Assembly (NCBI RefSeq): GCF_030540775.2
Contig: NZ_CP141266.1
Span: 2,839,001 to 2,903,000, forward strand
Direction of reading: 5' to 3'
Length of the DNA stretch: 64,000 nt
DNA from: Flavivirga abyssicola
GTDB lineage: Bacteria; Bacteroidota; Bacteroidia; Flavobacteriales; Flavobacteriaceae
The first letter of the stretch is position 1. Each line of letters starts with the position of its first letter. Positions 29,653 through 39,422 of this stretch are shown piece after piece. A program made the translations under genes and the position numbers. The notes beneath the pieces are model-generated. The model saw only the letters and a program-made list of their open reading frames with translations, made no database searches and was not told the DNA's origin.

Positions 29653-31476
29653 ATGAAAAAATCTATTAAAATAGCTGCAATATTGATTGTTTTAGTTTTT
29701 ATGAGTTGTAAAACAAAAAACGAAGACATCACAAAAAAAACAGAGAAACCCAATGTGATTTTAGTGATCACAGACGATCAAGGCTATGGTGATATTGGAG
29801 CTCATGGAAATAAAATTATTAAAACCCCAAATATTGATGATTTTTATAATGAAAGTTACCACTTAACAGATTTCCATGTTAATCCTACCTGTGCTCCAAC
29901 CCGTTCTGGCTTAATGACTGGTCGATTTGCAAATAGTACAGGTGTTTGGCATACAGTAGGAGGTAGGTCTTTACTAAGAGAAGATGAAAAAACAGTTGCG
30001 GATATGTTTACAGAAAATGGATACATAACTGGTGCTTTTGGTAAGTGGCACATGGGCGATAATTATCCGTTTAGAGCTCATGACCGTGGTTTTCAAGAAA
30101 CCGTTATGCATTATGGTGGTGGCGTACAACAAACACCAGATTATTGGGGTAATGACTATTTTGATGACACCTATTTTAAAAATGGAAAACCGGTTAAGTA
30201 TAAAGGGTATTGTACCGATGTGTTTTTCGAGGAGGCTATTAAGTTTATTCAAACGAATAAAGAAGCCCCATTTTTTTGTTACATCTCAACGAATGCTCCT
30301 CATGGACCTTATAATGTTCCTGTGAACTATTATAATATGTATAAAGACTTAAGTGATGATCTTTTAGCGGATACCCAAAAACGTTTTTATGGGATGATTA
30401 CTAACGTTGATGATAATTTTGGAAAACTAAGAAGGACTTTAAACGAATTAAATATTGCCGATAATACGATTTTAATTTTCATGACCGATAATGGTACATC
30501 ATCGGGGTATTATAATAAAAAAGGAAAGATTACAGGTTATAATGCAGGAATGAGAGGTGTTAAAGGCAGCGAGTATGAAGGAGGACACAGAGTCCCGTTT
30601 TTCATTCATTGGAAAAATGGAAATATTAATGCATCTAAGGATATTAATGAATTAACTGCCCAAATAGATATTTTACCAACATTAGCAGAGTTATGCAATT
30701 TAAAATTGCCTAAAGGGCATTTAGAAATCCATGGGCAAAGTTTAGTTTCAGTGTTAAAGGGGGTTGAGAGTTTAAATGATAGAATGTTAATTACAGATTC
30801 GCAACGTTTGGAGGTTCCTAAAAAATGGAAAAATGCTTCAGTGATGCAAAATAAATGGCGATTAATTAATGGAACAGAACTTTATAATTTAGAGCAGGAT
30901 AAAGGGCAAGTAAATGATGTTGCTTCTCAATATCCAGAAAGAGTAAAAGCAATGCGCCATTTTTATGAAGAATGGTGGGCGCGCATTTCCGGTAAATTTG
31001 ATGAACAGATCTTCTTTAAAATTGGAATCGAGGAAGAAAACCCTATAACCTTAACAGCCCATGATGTGCATTCTGCTAAAGAAGATTACCCTTGGAATCA
31101 AATTCAAATTAGAAAAGGAAAAGTAGGATCTGGCTATTGGAGTATCGATGTAAAACAAGAAGGCGATTATGAGATTTCTTTAAGAAGATATCCCGTGGAA
31201 TCAGGTTTATCTATAAATGCAACAACACCAAAAGTAACTACAGAACAACTTCCAGGATTACAGTTTGATATCCCAGAAGGCGCTAACTTAAATTTTACTA
31301 ATGCTTCCATTAAGATAGGAGACCATATCAGTGAACATGTAAAGATTTCAGATACTGATAAATCGGCAGATTTTAAAGTGCATTTAAAATCAGGGAAAAC
31401 AAAGTTAATAGCAAGTTTTACGAATTCTGAAGGAGAAGAAAATGTAGCTTATTATGCCTATGTCAAAAAACTATAA
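29653..31476 (+). CDS. S1-family sulfatase lipoprotein with C-terminal beta domain
   Basis: A 607-residue sulfatase. The lipobox FMSC gives lipid Cys19. The calcium-binding aspartates are Asp41/Asp42 (ITDDQ). The formylglycine site is CAPTR with Cys80, to be oxidised by a maturase not encoded here. The sulfatase core ends at about residue 450, and the last 130 residues form an extra domain rich in beta strands. It should remove sulfate esters from algal oligosaccharides in the periplasm or at the surface. It is paired with a kelch lipoprotein gene, and an insertion sequence lies just downstream without cutting it. Confidence 0.93.
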   Translation: MKKSIKIAAILIVLVFMSCKTKNEDITKKTEKPNVILVITDDQGYGDIGAHGNKIIKTPNIDDFYNESYHLTDFHVNPTCAPTRSGLMTGRFANSTGVWHTVGGRSLLREDEKTVADMFTENGYITGAFGKWHMGDNYPFRAHDRGFQETVMHYGGGVQQTPDYWGNDYFDDTYFKNGKPVKYKGYCTDVFFEEAIKFIQTNKEAPFFCYISTNAPHGPYNVPVNYYNMYKDLSDDLLADTQKRFYGMITNVDDNFGKLRRTLNELNIADNTILIFMTDNGTSSGYYNKKGKITGYNAGMRGVKGSEYEGGHRVPFFIHWKNGNINASKDINELTAQIDILPTLAELCNLKLPKGHLEIHGQSLVSVLKGVESLNDRMLITDSQRLEVPKKWKNASVMQNKWRLINGTELYNLEQDKGQVNDVASQYPERVKAMRHFYEEWWARISGKFDEQIFFKIGIEEENPITLTAHDVHSAKEDYPWNQIQIRKGKVGSGYWSIDVKQEGDYEISLRRYPVESGLSINATTPKVTTEQLPGLQFDIPEGANLNFTNASIKIGDHISEHVKISDTDKSADFKVHLKSGKTKLIASFTNSEGEENVAYYAYVKKL

Positions 31477-31527
31477 AACTAAGAACGATAACACTTAAAA
31501 GTTTTATTTTGATTATGGGTTTAGCAA

Positions 31528-32845
31528 AGACCTGTCAGGTTTTCAAAACATAAGTGTTCGGAAGAGCAAAGTTCATTGACATATTTTCATACATTAGTTT
31601 ATTAAATCAAGGTTACATGAGAAAAAAAGTTAGTGTTCACAGTTTATTAAAACTAATAGGCAATGATTTTTTAACGTCTTTGGCCTTGGAGACGGGTACA
31701 AACTATAAATCAAAAAAGTTACAAGGCGAAGTTGTTTTCAAATTATTGCTGATGTCCCTTTTAGACGATAAAAAGATCAGTTTGCGTCTCATGGAGAAAA
31801 CATTTTCCAACAACCTATTCAAGCTTTATTCTGGAATAGAAAAAGGTCAGACCATTAGGCACAGTAGCTTGTCAGAGCGTATTTCCGTTATAAACTCAGC
31901 GTATTTCGAAAGGATACATGCCCATGTTTATGAGCTTTCCGAACAATACTTTGATACAGAACAGGAGCCCTACAATATTCGCCAATTTGATTCAACAAGC
32001 CTGTCCCTTTCTGCCAAACTATTAAAAAAAGGGATGGTCAACGGGCTGAAGAACAAGAAAGGTGAGCATGGCAAGAAACAGATAAAATTCACTGTTGGCC
32101 TGACCAACAACCTGCCGAGCAATATTCGTTTTTATAACGAACAGAAGCACTTAGCAGAAGACCTGACCTTACGTGAGGCGATTCTTAATGCCAATATCAA
32201 GGGTACAGAGGTAGTCGTTTTTGATAGAGGTTTAAAGAAAAGAACAACGTTTCAAGAATTCAACCAGTTGGACATCTTCTTTGTCACAAGAATAAACCCG
32301 ACAAAGAGTATAAAGGTCATTGAGCAAAATAGGTTGGGAAACAGTATTGAGACCGATACTCTAAATATCTTTAGTGATGAGAGGGTATACTTGTACCATC
32401 AGAACAAATCACTTTTAAAGAAACCCTTCAGGCTTATAAGGTCACATTCAAAGCAGACAAGGGAAGAGTTACTGTTCCTGACTAATATAGAAGATTTAAA
32501 TGCGGATGATGTTACCGAGATTTATAAAAGACGTTGGGACATTGAAGTGTTCTTTAAGTTCATAAAGCAGCACTTGCATTTTAAGCATCTTGTCAACCAA
32601 AGTGAAAACGGAATCAAGGTCATGATGTATATGACCATGATTGTTGGGATACTTTTATTGCTTTACAAAAAACTAAACAATGTAAAGAGTTATAAAATAG
32701 CTAAATACGAATTTACCGAGGAACTAAATATGGAAATAATAAGAGAAATAGTAGTGATTTGCGAGGGAGATCCACGCAAATCTGATATATTTGATACCTC
32801 TTAAAGCTCTTCCGAACACTTATGTTTTCAAAACCTGACAGGTCT
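31528..32845 (+). mobile_element. IS4-type insertion sequence, intact, 40-bp inverted repeats
   Basis: A complete insertion sequence of 1318 bases. The left end 31528-31567 and the right end 32806-32845 are inverted copies of 40 bases with a single difference, and each starts AGACCTGTCAGG. One transposase gene fills the inside. It is inserted between two convergent genes and disrupts neither. I could not see a convincing target-site duplication: the 11 bases outside each end do not match. The near-perfect ends and intact gene suggest a recent, possibly active copy. Confidence 0.93.
31617..32804 (+). CDS. IS4-family transposase (DDE type)
   Basis: A 395-residue transposase from the ATG at 31617 (an upstream GTG at 31554 lies in the inverted repeat and is unlikely to be used). 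The DDE residues are Asp125 (RQFDST), Asp203 (VVFDRG) and Glu310. The last is within the YREK signature of IS4 enzymes, YKRRWDIEVFFKFIK. Length and motif spacing are normal, so it should be functional. The stop codon is one base before the right inverted repeat. Confidence 0.92.
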   Translation: MRKKVSVHSLLKLIGNDFLTSLALETGTNYKSKKLQGEVVFKLLLMSLLDDKKISLRLMEKTFSNNLFKLYSGIEKGQTIRHSSLSERISVINSAYFERIHAHVYELSEQYFDTEQEPYNIRQFDSTSLSLSAKLLKKGMVNGLKNKKGEHGKKQIKFTVGLTNNLPSNIRFYNEQKHLAEDLTLREAILNANIKGTEVVVFDRGLKKRTTFQEFNQLDIFFVTRINPTKSIKVIEQNRLGNSIETDTLNIFSDERVYLYHQNKSLLKKPFRLIRSHSKQTREELLFLTNIEDLNADDVTEIYKRRWDIEVFFKFIKQHLHFKHLVNQSENGIKVMMYMTMIVGILLLLYKKLNNVKSYKIAKYEFTEELNMEIIREIVVICEGDPRKSDIFDTS

Positions 32846-32868
32846 ACAATCCAAAATCGTAAAACCTT

Positions 32869-34068
32869 TTAGTGGTGGATATTTATTTGATTGAGGTCGA
32901 AATTTAAAAGTGTTTTGGAAATAGCGTTCAATTCATCAAAATGTCCTGAGAAATGATATACTCTGTGAAAATGTCCGATAGTTTCATTAGGTTGAAGTTC
33001 TTTCATTGCAGAAGTAGATTCTAATTCAAAAAAACTAATGTCATTTGTAGCCGAATAATCCATAGTCCCGTTATTGTAAATAGGGATAACTTCTCCATCA
33101 TAAGGGGCTTTTTGAATAGAAACATCCGAATTAAAATAAAGGCTATCGTTCGTTTTTTGATATTGAATAATAGTTAATCGTTGTTTGTCTTTAGAGTAAC
33201 ATCCATAAATTTCTGGGGCAAATTTATGAGGAATTCCAATCTTACTCCTGTATTTACCATCTGTTTTATAAAGAAGCGTTTTTCCTTTTGTATATAATCG
33301 ATTAGTGTTTAAAGCCCCCAAGTATTTATAGATGTCGGTTATAGAACCATTATTTTTAAGAGGGATAATAACAGACGTTTTATCACTGCCTTCAAACATG
33401 CCGGCACTCCATATAGAGGCTAACCCTGTTTCCTTTTTCCAGCCTATAGAATCTATATTTTTAAGGATATGAGAACTATTATAAGCAACAAAATCAATAG
33501 AAGCGTTTAATTTAAATTTTAAGTTGTCTTCAATCCTTTTTTTGTCTAAAATGGAGATATGTCGTTTAATGTTTAACTTTAAGGTTGTTCCTTGAAAATT
33601 AGTGAGCTTCACCGTGTTTTCTAACCACACTTGTGTATCCGTTTTAGAGATTTCATTAAAAGCTGTGTTTTTTAAAGCATCGGGAACTTGCCAGTTTTTT
33701 TCATTTAGAGGTTTGATTTGTTGAAAGTAAAAAGAAAACTGACTACCTAAGGGGCCTATCCAGATTCTATCTTCACCACCAATACCATTTCCATTCAGGT
33801 TTTGTTTATTAATAACATCCCTGTTTAGCCATCCATTGCTGGGGCCATTTATACCACTGTATGTACTTGTAATAATTTTGCCTTGATATTTGGGGCAAAT
33901 TATAAGTCTAGCCTTGCCTTTATTTGCAGTTAGTTCCATATAATCGGTATGGATTTTTATTAACTCTAAATCATTCTTATAACTATAATTACTGGTTTTA
34001 TTGCAACCAATAATTAGTGGCATAACTATTAATAGTTTTATTATTCTAAGATTTAAAGTAAATAACAT
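32869..34068 (-). CDS. Lipoprotein of unknown function, possibly DUF6786-like/epimerase-like beta fold
   Basis: A 399-residue exported protein. Its N-terminus has a hydrophobic signal ending in IIGC (Cys22), so a lipoprotein. The body is rich in beta strands. The segment GIGGEDRIWIGPLGSQFSFY near residue 95 recalls the GG(n)RxWxGPEG segment of sugar-binding families related to aldose epimerases, and I suspect DUF6786 membership without being able to test it. It lies downstream of a cysteine-repeat lipoprotein gene on the same strand and convergent to the sulfatase gene, with the insertion sequence in between. Confidence 0.6.
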   Translation of the reverse strand: MLFTLNLRIIKLLIVMPLIIGCNKTSNYSYKNDLELIKIHTDYMELTANKGKARLIICPKYQGKIITSTYSGINGPSNGWLNRDVINKQNLNGNGIGGEDRIWIGPLGSQFSFYFQQIKPLNEKNWQVPDALKNTAFNEISKTDTQVWLENTVKLTNFQGTTLKLNIKRHISILDKKRIEDNLKFKLNASIDFVAYNSSHILKNIDSIGWKKETGLASIWSAGMFEGSDKTSVIIPLKNNGSITDIYKYLGALNTNRLYTKGKTLLYKTDGKYRSKIGIPHKFAPEIYGCYSKDKQRLTIIQYQKTNDSLYFNSDVSIQKAPYDGEVIPIYNNGTMDYSATNDISFFELESTSAMKELQPNETIGHFHRVYHFSGHFDELNAISKTLLNFDLNQINIHH

Positions 34069-34192
34069 TTTATATATCGCTTTCTTGACAAACTCTAAAA
34101 TAATATGCTGTCAATGTAAAAATGAGTAAATTTTCGAAGTCCACTCAAGATCAATCAAGAATGATTCCTTTTTAATATAGACAATTAAGGGA

Positions 34193-34984
34193 TTAAGGTT
34201 TCTGTTCTATAAGCCTAAAAGAATCTATAGCATGAAAATCTGATCTTGCTGCAATTTCAACAGTATACACTTTTGCTTCATTAAAAGTCACATAAATTTG
34301 ATGTGCGTTATTGTCTGATGTGCTAGTTGTTATAGACCATTTATCAATATCATTCATATATATTTTAAAGAAACCGTTACCGTTTTCACCAGCTGGATTT
34401 GGTGACTTTCCTGAACCTTTAGGGTAAAGAATACTACCTCCAGCTCGTTCTGCGAAGAAGTCATCTGCATCTGGGAATTTTAGCCAGCTGTCATTATGCT
34501 CTGACCTAGGATCTACATCTGCTTTTTTTGCAATATAAGATCGCCATTGAAAAAGATAAGTACCTGCTTTTGGGACATCGATAGTATAAGTTAGTTTACC
34601 AACTTCACCTATGTTACCTTTCCAGGTTTGTCCAGGCCCTTCCCAAACAATATATCCTTCTCCTGTATAATCAGCAATATTGGTACGTTTTTTCCAATCT
34701 TCCGTTAAGGTCACAACAGAAGCATCTACTTCAATGACTTTTGCAATGAATTCTTCACACTCGCAAGTGTCTGTATTTAAAATAAAATTACCGTCACATG
34801 TTTTAGAACAAACTTCCTTTTCACATTCACAGGAATCAGTGTTAAGCACAAAACCTTTGTCACAGGTTTTGGTACAAATTTCTGTTTTTGGATCTGATTC
34901 AGAATCATCACTATTCGAACATGATATAAATATAAAAAATATAGATAAAATAGTTAATGCCGATTCTGTTTTTAATGGTTTCAT
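34193..34984 (-). CDS. Surface lipoprotein: two Cys-rich repeats plus carbohydrate-binding-like domain
   Basis: A 263-residue lipoprotein (lipobox FISC, Cys22). After an acidic linker come two tandem 22-residue repeats with the pattern CxxxCx10CxC, at cysteines 37/41/52/54 and 59/63/74/76, likely a small disulfide-bonded stalk. Residues about 80-263 form a beta-sandwich-like domain with many aromatic residues (YIVWEGPGQTW, YLFQWRS), which resembles a carbohydrate-binding module. No catalytic site is evident. The likely role is to hold an algal glycan at the cell surface. The family is not recognised. Confidence 0.65.
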   Translation of the reverse strand: MKPLKTESALTILSIFFIFISCSNSDDSESDPKTEICTKTCDKGFVLNTDSCECEKEVCSKTCDGNFILNTDTCECEEFIAKVIEVDASVVTLTEDWKKRTNIADYTGEGYIVWEGPGQTWKGNIGEVGKLTYTIDVPKAGTYLFQWRSYIAKKADVDPRSEHNDSWLKFPDADDFFAERAGGSILYPKGSGKSPNPAGENGNGFFKIYMNDIDKWSITTSTSDNNAHQIYVTFNEAKVYTVEIAARSDFHAIDSFRLIEQKP

Positions 34985-35146
34985 TTTTTAATTTTGATTT
35001 GGGGTTTAACAATAAAATGACTGTTATTAAAGTATTAAATACTTCAGATATCTAAAAAACAAAATTAAGAAAGAGACTGATGCTGTAGAAATAATATTTG
35101 ATTAAAATCAAGGGCAAATGGTTTTTAAAGGAGATAAAATGAACAA

Positions 35147-35917
35147 TTAACTTCCTATCAATTGATTTATATCTAGTTGTGTGTTTTTAAGAATATCGAT
35201 CATGGTATCAATGTTGGTGTCTTCTTCTAGACTAGAAGAAAAAATTGAAATAGCTAAAACAGCTTTTATGCTGGAGTTTTTAGACCCGAGAGGAACAGCA
35301 ATATCAGTAACACCACCAGTTAACTTACTTTTCGAGGATATATAACCATCTTTTTCTATGTTTTCAATGCTAGAAAGAAGGTTTTCCTTTTGCTCTTTGT
35401 TCCAGGTTTTAAAATGACTGTCTCTCGATAAAATAGCAAGTCTCTTTTCTTTTGAAAACATAGACAGTAGCGTTCTTCCAGATGTTGTCATAGATAGAGG
35501 GAAATGCGTTCCTTCTTCAATCGATAGCGATACAGGACTAGGACTTCTCATTTGATAAATAACCAGTAACTGATCATTATTCATAATACTTAAATGACAC
35601 GATTGTCTTGTGGTTTCAGATAAGTGTTGCATGGGAAGACTGGCGACCCGTTTCAATTCATCAAAAGGGGTATGTGTATGAGACAGGTTATACATTTTTA
35701 AAGATAACCTGTATTTACCAGCGTTAGAACCTCTAATTAAATAACCCCTTTCCTCCAGACATATAAGCATTCTGTATATTTCACTGGGCGTTCTGTCAAT
35801 ACCCTGGGCAATTTCAACCTGAGTTAAAGGAATACCCTCCTGGGATAAATATTCAATGATATCAAGACCCTTGTCTAGTGCAGGTGCGTTATATTTTGTT
35901 GAGGTTGTTTTGGTCAT
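35147..35917 (-). CDS. IclR-family transcriptional regulator
   Basis: A 256-residue regulator with an N-terminal winged helix (about 10-70; KGLDIIEYLSQEG, then LTQVEIAQGIDRTPSEIYRM) and a C-terminal effector domain (about 80-250). IclR proteins usually respond to small acids or keto acids. It diverges from the RhaT-like permease and CoA-transferase operon, and a perfect inverted repeat lies between them, so it very likely controls that operon. An acidic effector would agree with the CoA-transferase content. Confidence 0.9.
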   Translation of the reverse strand: MTKTTSTKYNAPALDKGLDIIEYLSQEGIPLTQVEIAQGIDRTPSEIYRMLICLEERGYLIRGSNAGKYRLSLKMYNLSHTHTPFDELKRVASLPMQHLSETTRQSCHLSIMNNDQLLVIYQMRSPSPVSLSIEEGTHFPLSMTTSGRTLLSMFSKEKRLAILSRDSHFKTWNKEQKENLLSSIENIEKDGYISSKSKLTGGVTDIAVPLGSKNSSIKAVLAISIFSSSLEEDTNIDTMIDILKNTQLDINQLIGS

Positions 35918-35967
35918 TTAAAACTATATTGAATGCAATATTAATAAAAACTATTTGATTCTTGTTT

Positions 35968-36011
35968 TTTTCATATATAAAATATATTTTCGCATATAAA
36001 ATATATGAAAA
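35968..36011. promoter_or_regulatory. Inverted repeat, candidate IclR operator
   Basis: Perfect 11-base arms TTTTCATATAT (35968-35978) and ATATATGAAAA (36001-36011) flank a 22-base centre that itself repeats ATAAAATATAT. It lies 20 bases before the ATG of the permease gene and about 50 bases from the divergent iclR-type gene, the expected place for its operator. Confidence 0.5.
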
Positions 36012-36030
36012 TATTTAAAACTAAACAATT

Positions 36031-37098
36031 ATGGCAAATCCGATATTAGGTACCTTAATTCATGCAGTTGGAGGTGTTGCAGCTTCTACATGTTATGTTC
36101 CTTTTCAAAAAGTAAAAAAATGGTCATGGGATTCCTATTGGATTGTCCAAGCATCTTTTGCATGGTTTATTTTTCCTTTTTTAATAGGTTTTTTAACAGT
36201 TCCTAATTTATTGGATGTTTTTAGTGAATCACCAACAGATGTTTTAGTAAATGCCACTTTATTGGGAGCTATTTACGGCTTTGGAGGGATGTGTTTTGGT
36301 TTTGCCATTAAACATATAGGATATTCGCTAACGTATACCATATCTATTGGTATTTCAGCAATATTAGGAACCATCGTGCCTTTAATATTGGAAGGTGCTT
36401 TATTTAAAAAGTTTAACGAACCAGGCGGGGCTATCATCTTTTTAGGAATGTTTGTGGCACTTATCGGAATTGTTATTTGTGGTTTAGCAGGTTATAAAAA
36501 AGAAAAAGATTTAAAAGCAAATAATGCCAATAAAGGAGAGGCTTTAACCTTTAATATGAAAAAAGGATTGACGCTAACCTTAATTGCTGGTATTTTATCT
36601 GCCGTTTTTGGTATATCACTAACAGTAGGAGCACCTGTAGCAGAAATAGCAGGAGAATATGGTGCTGGTAATTTTGAGGGAAATGCTAATTTAATACTGT
36701 CTACAGGAGGTGCATTTATTACAAACTTCATTTGGTTTACAATAGCAGGTTTAAGAAAAGGTACATTAAAAGAAATTGTTGATGTTAAAGGGGTAGGTAA
36801 AAAACATTTTACTCTTAACCTTGGAATGTCCATTTTAAGTGGCGCTTTGTGGTACGGACAGTTTTTCTTTTACGGAATAGGACATGTTCAAATGGGAGAT
36901 TATGGTTATGCAAGTTGGGTAATCCACATGTCTATGTTGATCTTCTTTAGCTACATCGTTGGTATTATTATGAAAGAATGGGTTCAGGTGACTAAAAAAA
37001 CAAATATGATATTATTAACAGCCTTAGGCGTGTTGATTATTTCATTTGTAATCATGGCATACGGAACAGTCTTGGGAGAGCAAGTAGTAGCACATTAA
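36031..37098 (+). CDS. RhaT-like sugar permease (L-rhamnose:proton symporter family)
   Basis: A 355-residue inner-membrane protein with about 10 hydrophobic segments, of the RhaT family in the drug/metabolite transporter superfamily. The N-terminal HAVGGVAASTCYVPFQKVKKW segment is characteristic. RhaT imports L-rhamnose with protons, but relatives in Bacteroidota appear in many sugar clusters. It is the first gene of an operon with two CoA-transferase genes, so it probably brings in the starting sugar or acid. A second, partial paralogue ends the window next to GH117. Confidence 0.85.
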   Translation: MANPILGTLIHAVGGVAASTCYVPFQKVKKWSWDSYWIVQASFAWFIFPFLIGFLTVPNLLDVFSESPTDVLVNATLLGAIYGFGGMCFGFAIKHIGYSLTYTISIGISAILGTIVPLILEGALFKKFNEPGGAIIFLGMFVALIGIVICGLAGYKKEKDLKANNANKGEALTFNMKKGLTLTLIAGILSAVFGISLTVGAPVAEIAGEYGAGNFEGNANLILSTGGAFITNFIWFTIAGLRKGTLKEIVDVKGVGKKHFTLNLGMSILSGALWYGQFFFYGIGHVQMGDYGYASWVIHMSMLIFFSYIVGIIMKEWVQVTKKTNMILLTALGVLIISFVIMAYGTVLGEQVVAH

Positions 37099-37107
37099 AA
37101 TACAAGA

Positions 37108-38262
37108 ATGAGTATAAAAAGAATACAATTAAAAGGAATTACATGGAACCATAGTAGAGGTTTTACATCTATGGTAGCCACAGCACAGCGTTTTTCAGAA
37201 TTAAACCCAAATGTAGATATTACATGGGAAAAGAGGTCGTTACAAGCTTTTGCAGATGAGCCGATAAATGAACTGGCAAAACGATATGATCTGCTTATTA
37301 TTGATCACCCCTGGGCGGGGTTTGCAGGTAAAAACAATGTGATTCTACCTTTAGATAAACATTTACCTAAGGCATTTATGGGTGATTTAGCTGAAAATAC
37401 TGTAGGACGCTCCCATGAAAGTTACTCATCAAACGGTCATCAATGGGCATTGGCTGTTGATGCCGCCACACCAGTAGCAGCAAGTAGACCAGATATTCTT
37501 GCAGAAAAAGGGTTTAAATTGCCAGAAACATACGATGATTTATTAGCTTTAGCTAAGGCTGGACTAGTAATCATGCCCGGGATACCCCAAGATACATTAA
37601 TGAATTTTTATATGATGTGTTGTACTTTGGGAGAAGATGTATGTGTATCACAAGATCATGTGGTAAGTGAAGAGATAGGTGTTAAAGCGTTACAATTATT
37701 GCGGGCATTGGCTGTTGAAATGGATTCCCAGATTTATGACTGGAATCCAATTCAAATATATGAAGCCATGACACTTACAGATAAATATGCTTATTGTCCT
37801 TGGGCTTATGGATATACAAACTATAGCAGACAAGGCTATGCACGAAAGTTACTGCATTTTCATGATATGGTAGATATAAAAGGTTTTGGTAAAGCTATTT
37901 CTACTTTAGGAGGTACAGGATTAGCTGTTTCTGCTGAAGCAAAAGAGTTAGAAACCATAATGAAGTATGTAGAGTATGTGGGGTCTGAAGCTTGTCAAAA
38001 AACAGTGTTTTTTGATGGAGGAGGTCAACCTGGACACAGAAAAGCCTGGACAGATGAATATACTAATAGTTTAACGGCTAATTTCTTTAAGAACACCTTG
38101 CCAGGTTTAGATCGTGCTTTTTTACGTCCACGTTATAACGGACATATGTGTTTTCAAGATAGAGCAGGCGCACCAATTAGAGATTATTTAATGAATGGAG
38201 GTGATGAAAAAAGTCTTCTTGTAAGATTGAATGAATTATATAAAAAATCATTAGAGATTTAA
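37108..38262 (+). CDS. Solute-binding-protein-like protein without signal peptide (1)
   Basis: A 384-residue protein with the fold of family 1 extracellular solute-binding proteins: two-lobed layout, ATAQRFSELNPNVDITWE near residue 25, DLLIIDHPW near 61, and late hinge segments. It begins MSIKRIQLKG and lacks any signal peptide or lipobox, so it should stay in the cytoplasm, and no ABC permease or ATPase gene is nearby. Its stop is one base before the CoA-transferase gene, so the two are translationally linked. I infer an enzyme partner, substrate carrier or sensor role. The function is unknown and the arrangement is unusual. Confidence 0.75.
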   Translation: MSIKRIQLKGITWNHSRGFTSMVATAQRFSELNPNVDITWEKRSLQAFADEPINELAKRYDLLIIDHPWAGFAGKNNVILPLDKHLPKAFMGDLAENTVGRSHESYSSNGHQWALAVDAATPVAASRPDILAEKGFKLPETYDDLLALAKAGLVIMPGIPQDTLMNFYMMCCTLGEDVCVSQDHVVSEEIGVKALQLLRALAVEMDSQIYDWNPIQIYEAMTLTDKYAYCPWAYGYTNYSRQGYARKLLHFHDMVDIKGFGKAISTLGGTGLAVSAEAKELETIMKYVEYVGSEACQKTVFFDGGGQPGHRKAWTDEYTNSLTANFFKNTLPGLDRAFLRPRYNGHMCFQDRAGAPIRDYLMNGGDEKSLLVRLNELYKKSLEI

Positions 38263-38263
38263 T

Positions 38264-39406
38264 ATGAGACCATTAGAAGGTATTTTGGTACTTGAGTTTT
38301 GTCAGTTTATGGCAGGGCCATCTGCTGGATTAAGGCTAGCAGATTTAGGAGCCAGAGTGATAAAGATTGAAAGACCTGTTCATGGTGAAGGTGGTAGACA
38401 AATAGCTATTAAGAATTTATTTGTTGATGATAGTAGTTTGGTTTTTCATACCGTAAATAGAAATAAAGAATCTTATGCAGCCAATTTAAAAGATGCAGAT
38501 GATTTAAATCGTGTGAAAAAGTTAATAGAACAGGCTGATGTGATGACTCATAATTTCCGTCCTGGAGTTATGGAAAAGATTGGGTTAGACTATAAAACAG
38601 TTCAAGAAATTAATCCGCAATTGGTTTATGCAACTGTTACAGGATATGGAACCGAAGGGCCATGGGCGAAGAAGCCTGGTCAGGATTTATTGGTGCAATG
38701 TATGTCCGGTTTGGTTAATTTAACTGGAAATAAAAAGGACGAACCCGTTCCTATGGGATTAGCGACAGCCGATCTCATTACAGGAACACATTTAGTTCAT
38801 GGGATTTTAGCAGCAATTATAAAAAGAGGGAAAACAAACAAAGGATCTTTAGTGGAAGTTAGTTTGTTGGAATCTATGTTAGATTTTCAGTTTGAAGTGA
38901 TTACTACGTATTTAAACGACGGAAATCAATTACCTAAAAGAGCAGAACAAGGATCGGCACATGCATACTTAGGAGCGCCTTATGGCGTTTATAAAACCAA
39001 AAATGGCTATATTTCATTAGCTATGGGGTCTTTAATAAACCTTGCTAAGGTTTTGGAGTGTACAGAACTAGAATCTTATACAGATACAAATTCCTGGTTT
39101 GAAAAGCGTGATGAAATTATGGATATCCTTAGAGATGTTCTTATTAAAAAGAATACAAATGAATGGTTGGAAATTTTAGATGCTAGCGGTATTTGGTGTT
39201 CAGATGTTTACGATTATAAAACATTACTCAATCATGAAGCTTATAAGGTTTTGGGAATGGATCAGAAATTACAATTGTATTCAGGCGAAGAAGTACATAC
39301 AACACGATGTCCTATTCGGTTGAATGATGAAAAGTTATACGCTTCAAAAGCAGCCCCAAAAGTAGGGCAAGATACAGAAGCTATTTTAAAAGAGTTCAAT
39401 TTATAA
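38264..39406 (+). CDS. Class III (CaiB/BaiF) CoA-transferase 1
   Basis: A 380-residue family III CoA-transferase. The N-terminal [23 protein letters not shown] motif, NRNKES near residue 66, and the catalytic aspartate Asp170 in LATADLITG are present, and length is normal. The enzyme moves CoA from a donor thioester to a carboxylic acid. It is about 55-60 percent identical by eye to the next gene product, so the two may form a heteromer or handle successive acids. It lies one base after a leaderless solute-binding-like gene. The acid is unknown; a sugar-derived acid is likely. Confidence 0.9.
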   Translation: MRPLEGILVLEFCQFMAGPSAGLRLADLGARVIKIERPVHGEGGRQIAIKNLFVDDSSLVFHTVNRNKESYAANLKDADDLNRVKKLIEQADVMTHNFRPGVMEKIGLDYKTVQEINPQLVYATVTGYGTEGPWAKKPGQDLLVQCMSGLVNLTGNKKDEPVPMGLATADLITGTHLVHGILAAIIKRGKTNKGSLVEVSLLESMLDFQFEVITTYLNDGNQLPKRAEQGSAHAYLGAPYGVYKTKNGYISLAMGSLINLAKVLECTELESYTDTNSWFEKRDEIMDILRDVLIKKNTNEWLEILDASGIWCSDVYDYKTLLNHEAYKVLGMDQKLQLYSGEEVHTTRCPIRLNDEKLYASKAAPKVGQDTEAILKEFNL

Positions 39407-39422
39407 ATCGATAGTTATTAAA

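Noticed and set aside
30032-30325. Open frames of 60-97 codons inside the sulfatase gene on both strands
   Set aside because: Shadows of the sulfatase frame; the sulfatase has full motifs through this region.
31554-31616. GTG start adding 21 residues to the transposase
   Set aside because: The GTG lies in the left inverted repeat; the ATG at 31617 gives the usual IS4 transposase layout.
31517-32856. 11-base target duplication around the insertion sequence
   Set aside because: The sequences directly outside the two ends (gggtttagcaa and acaatccaaaa) do not match.
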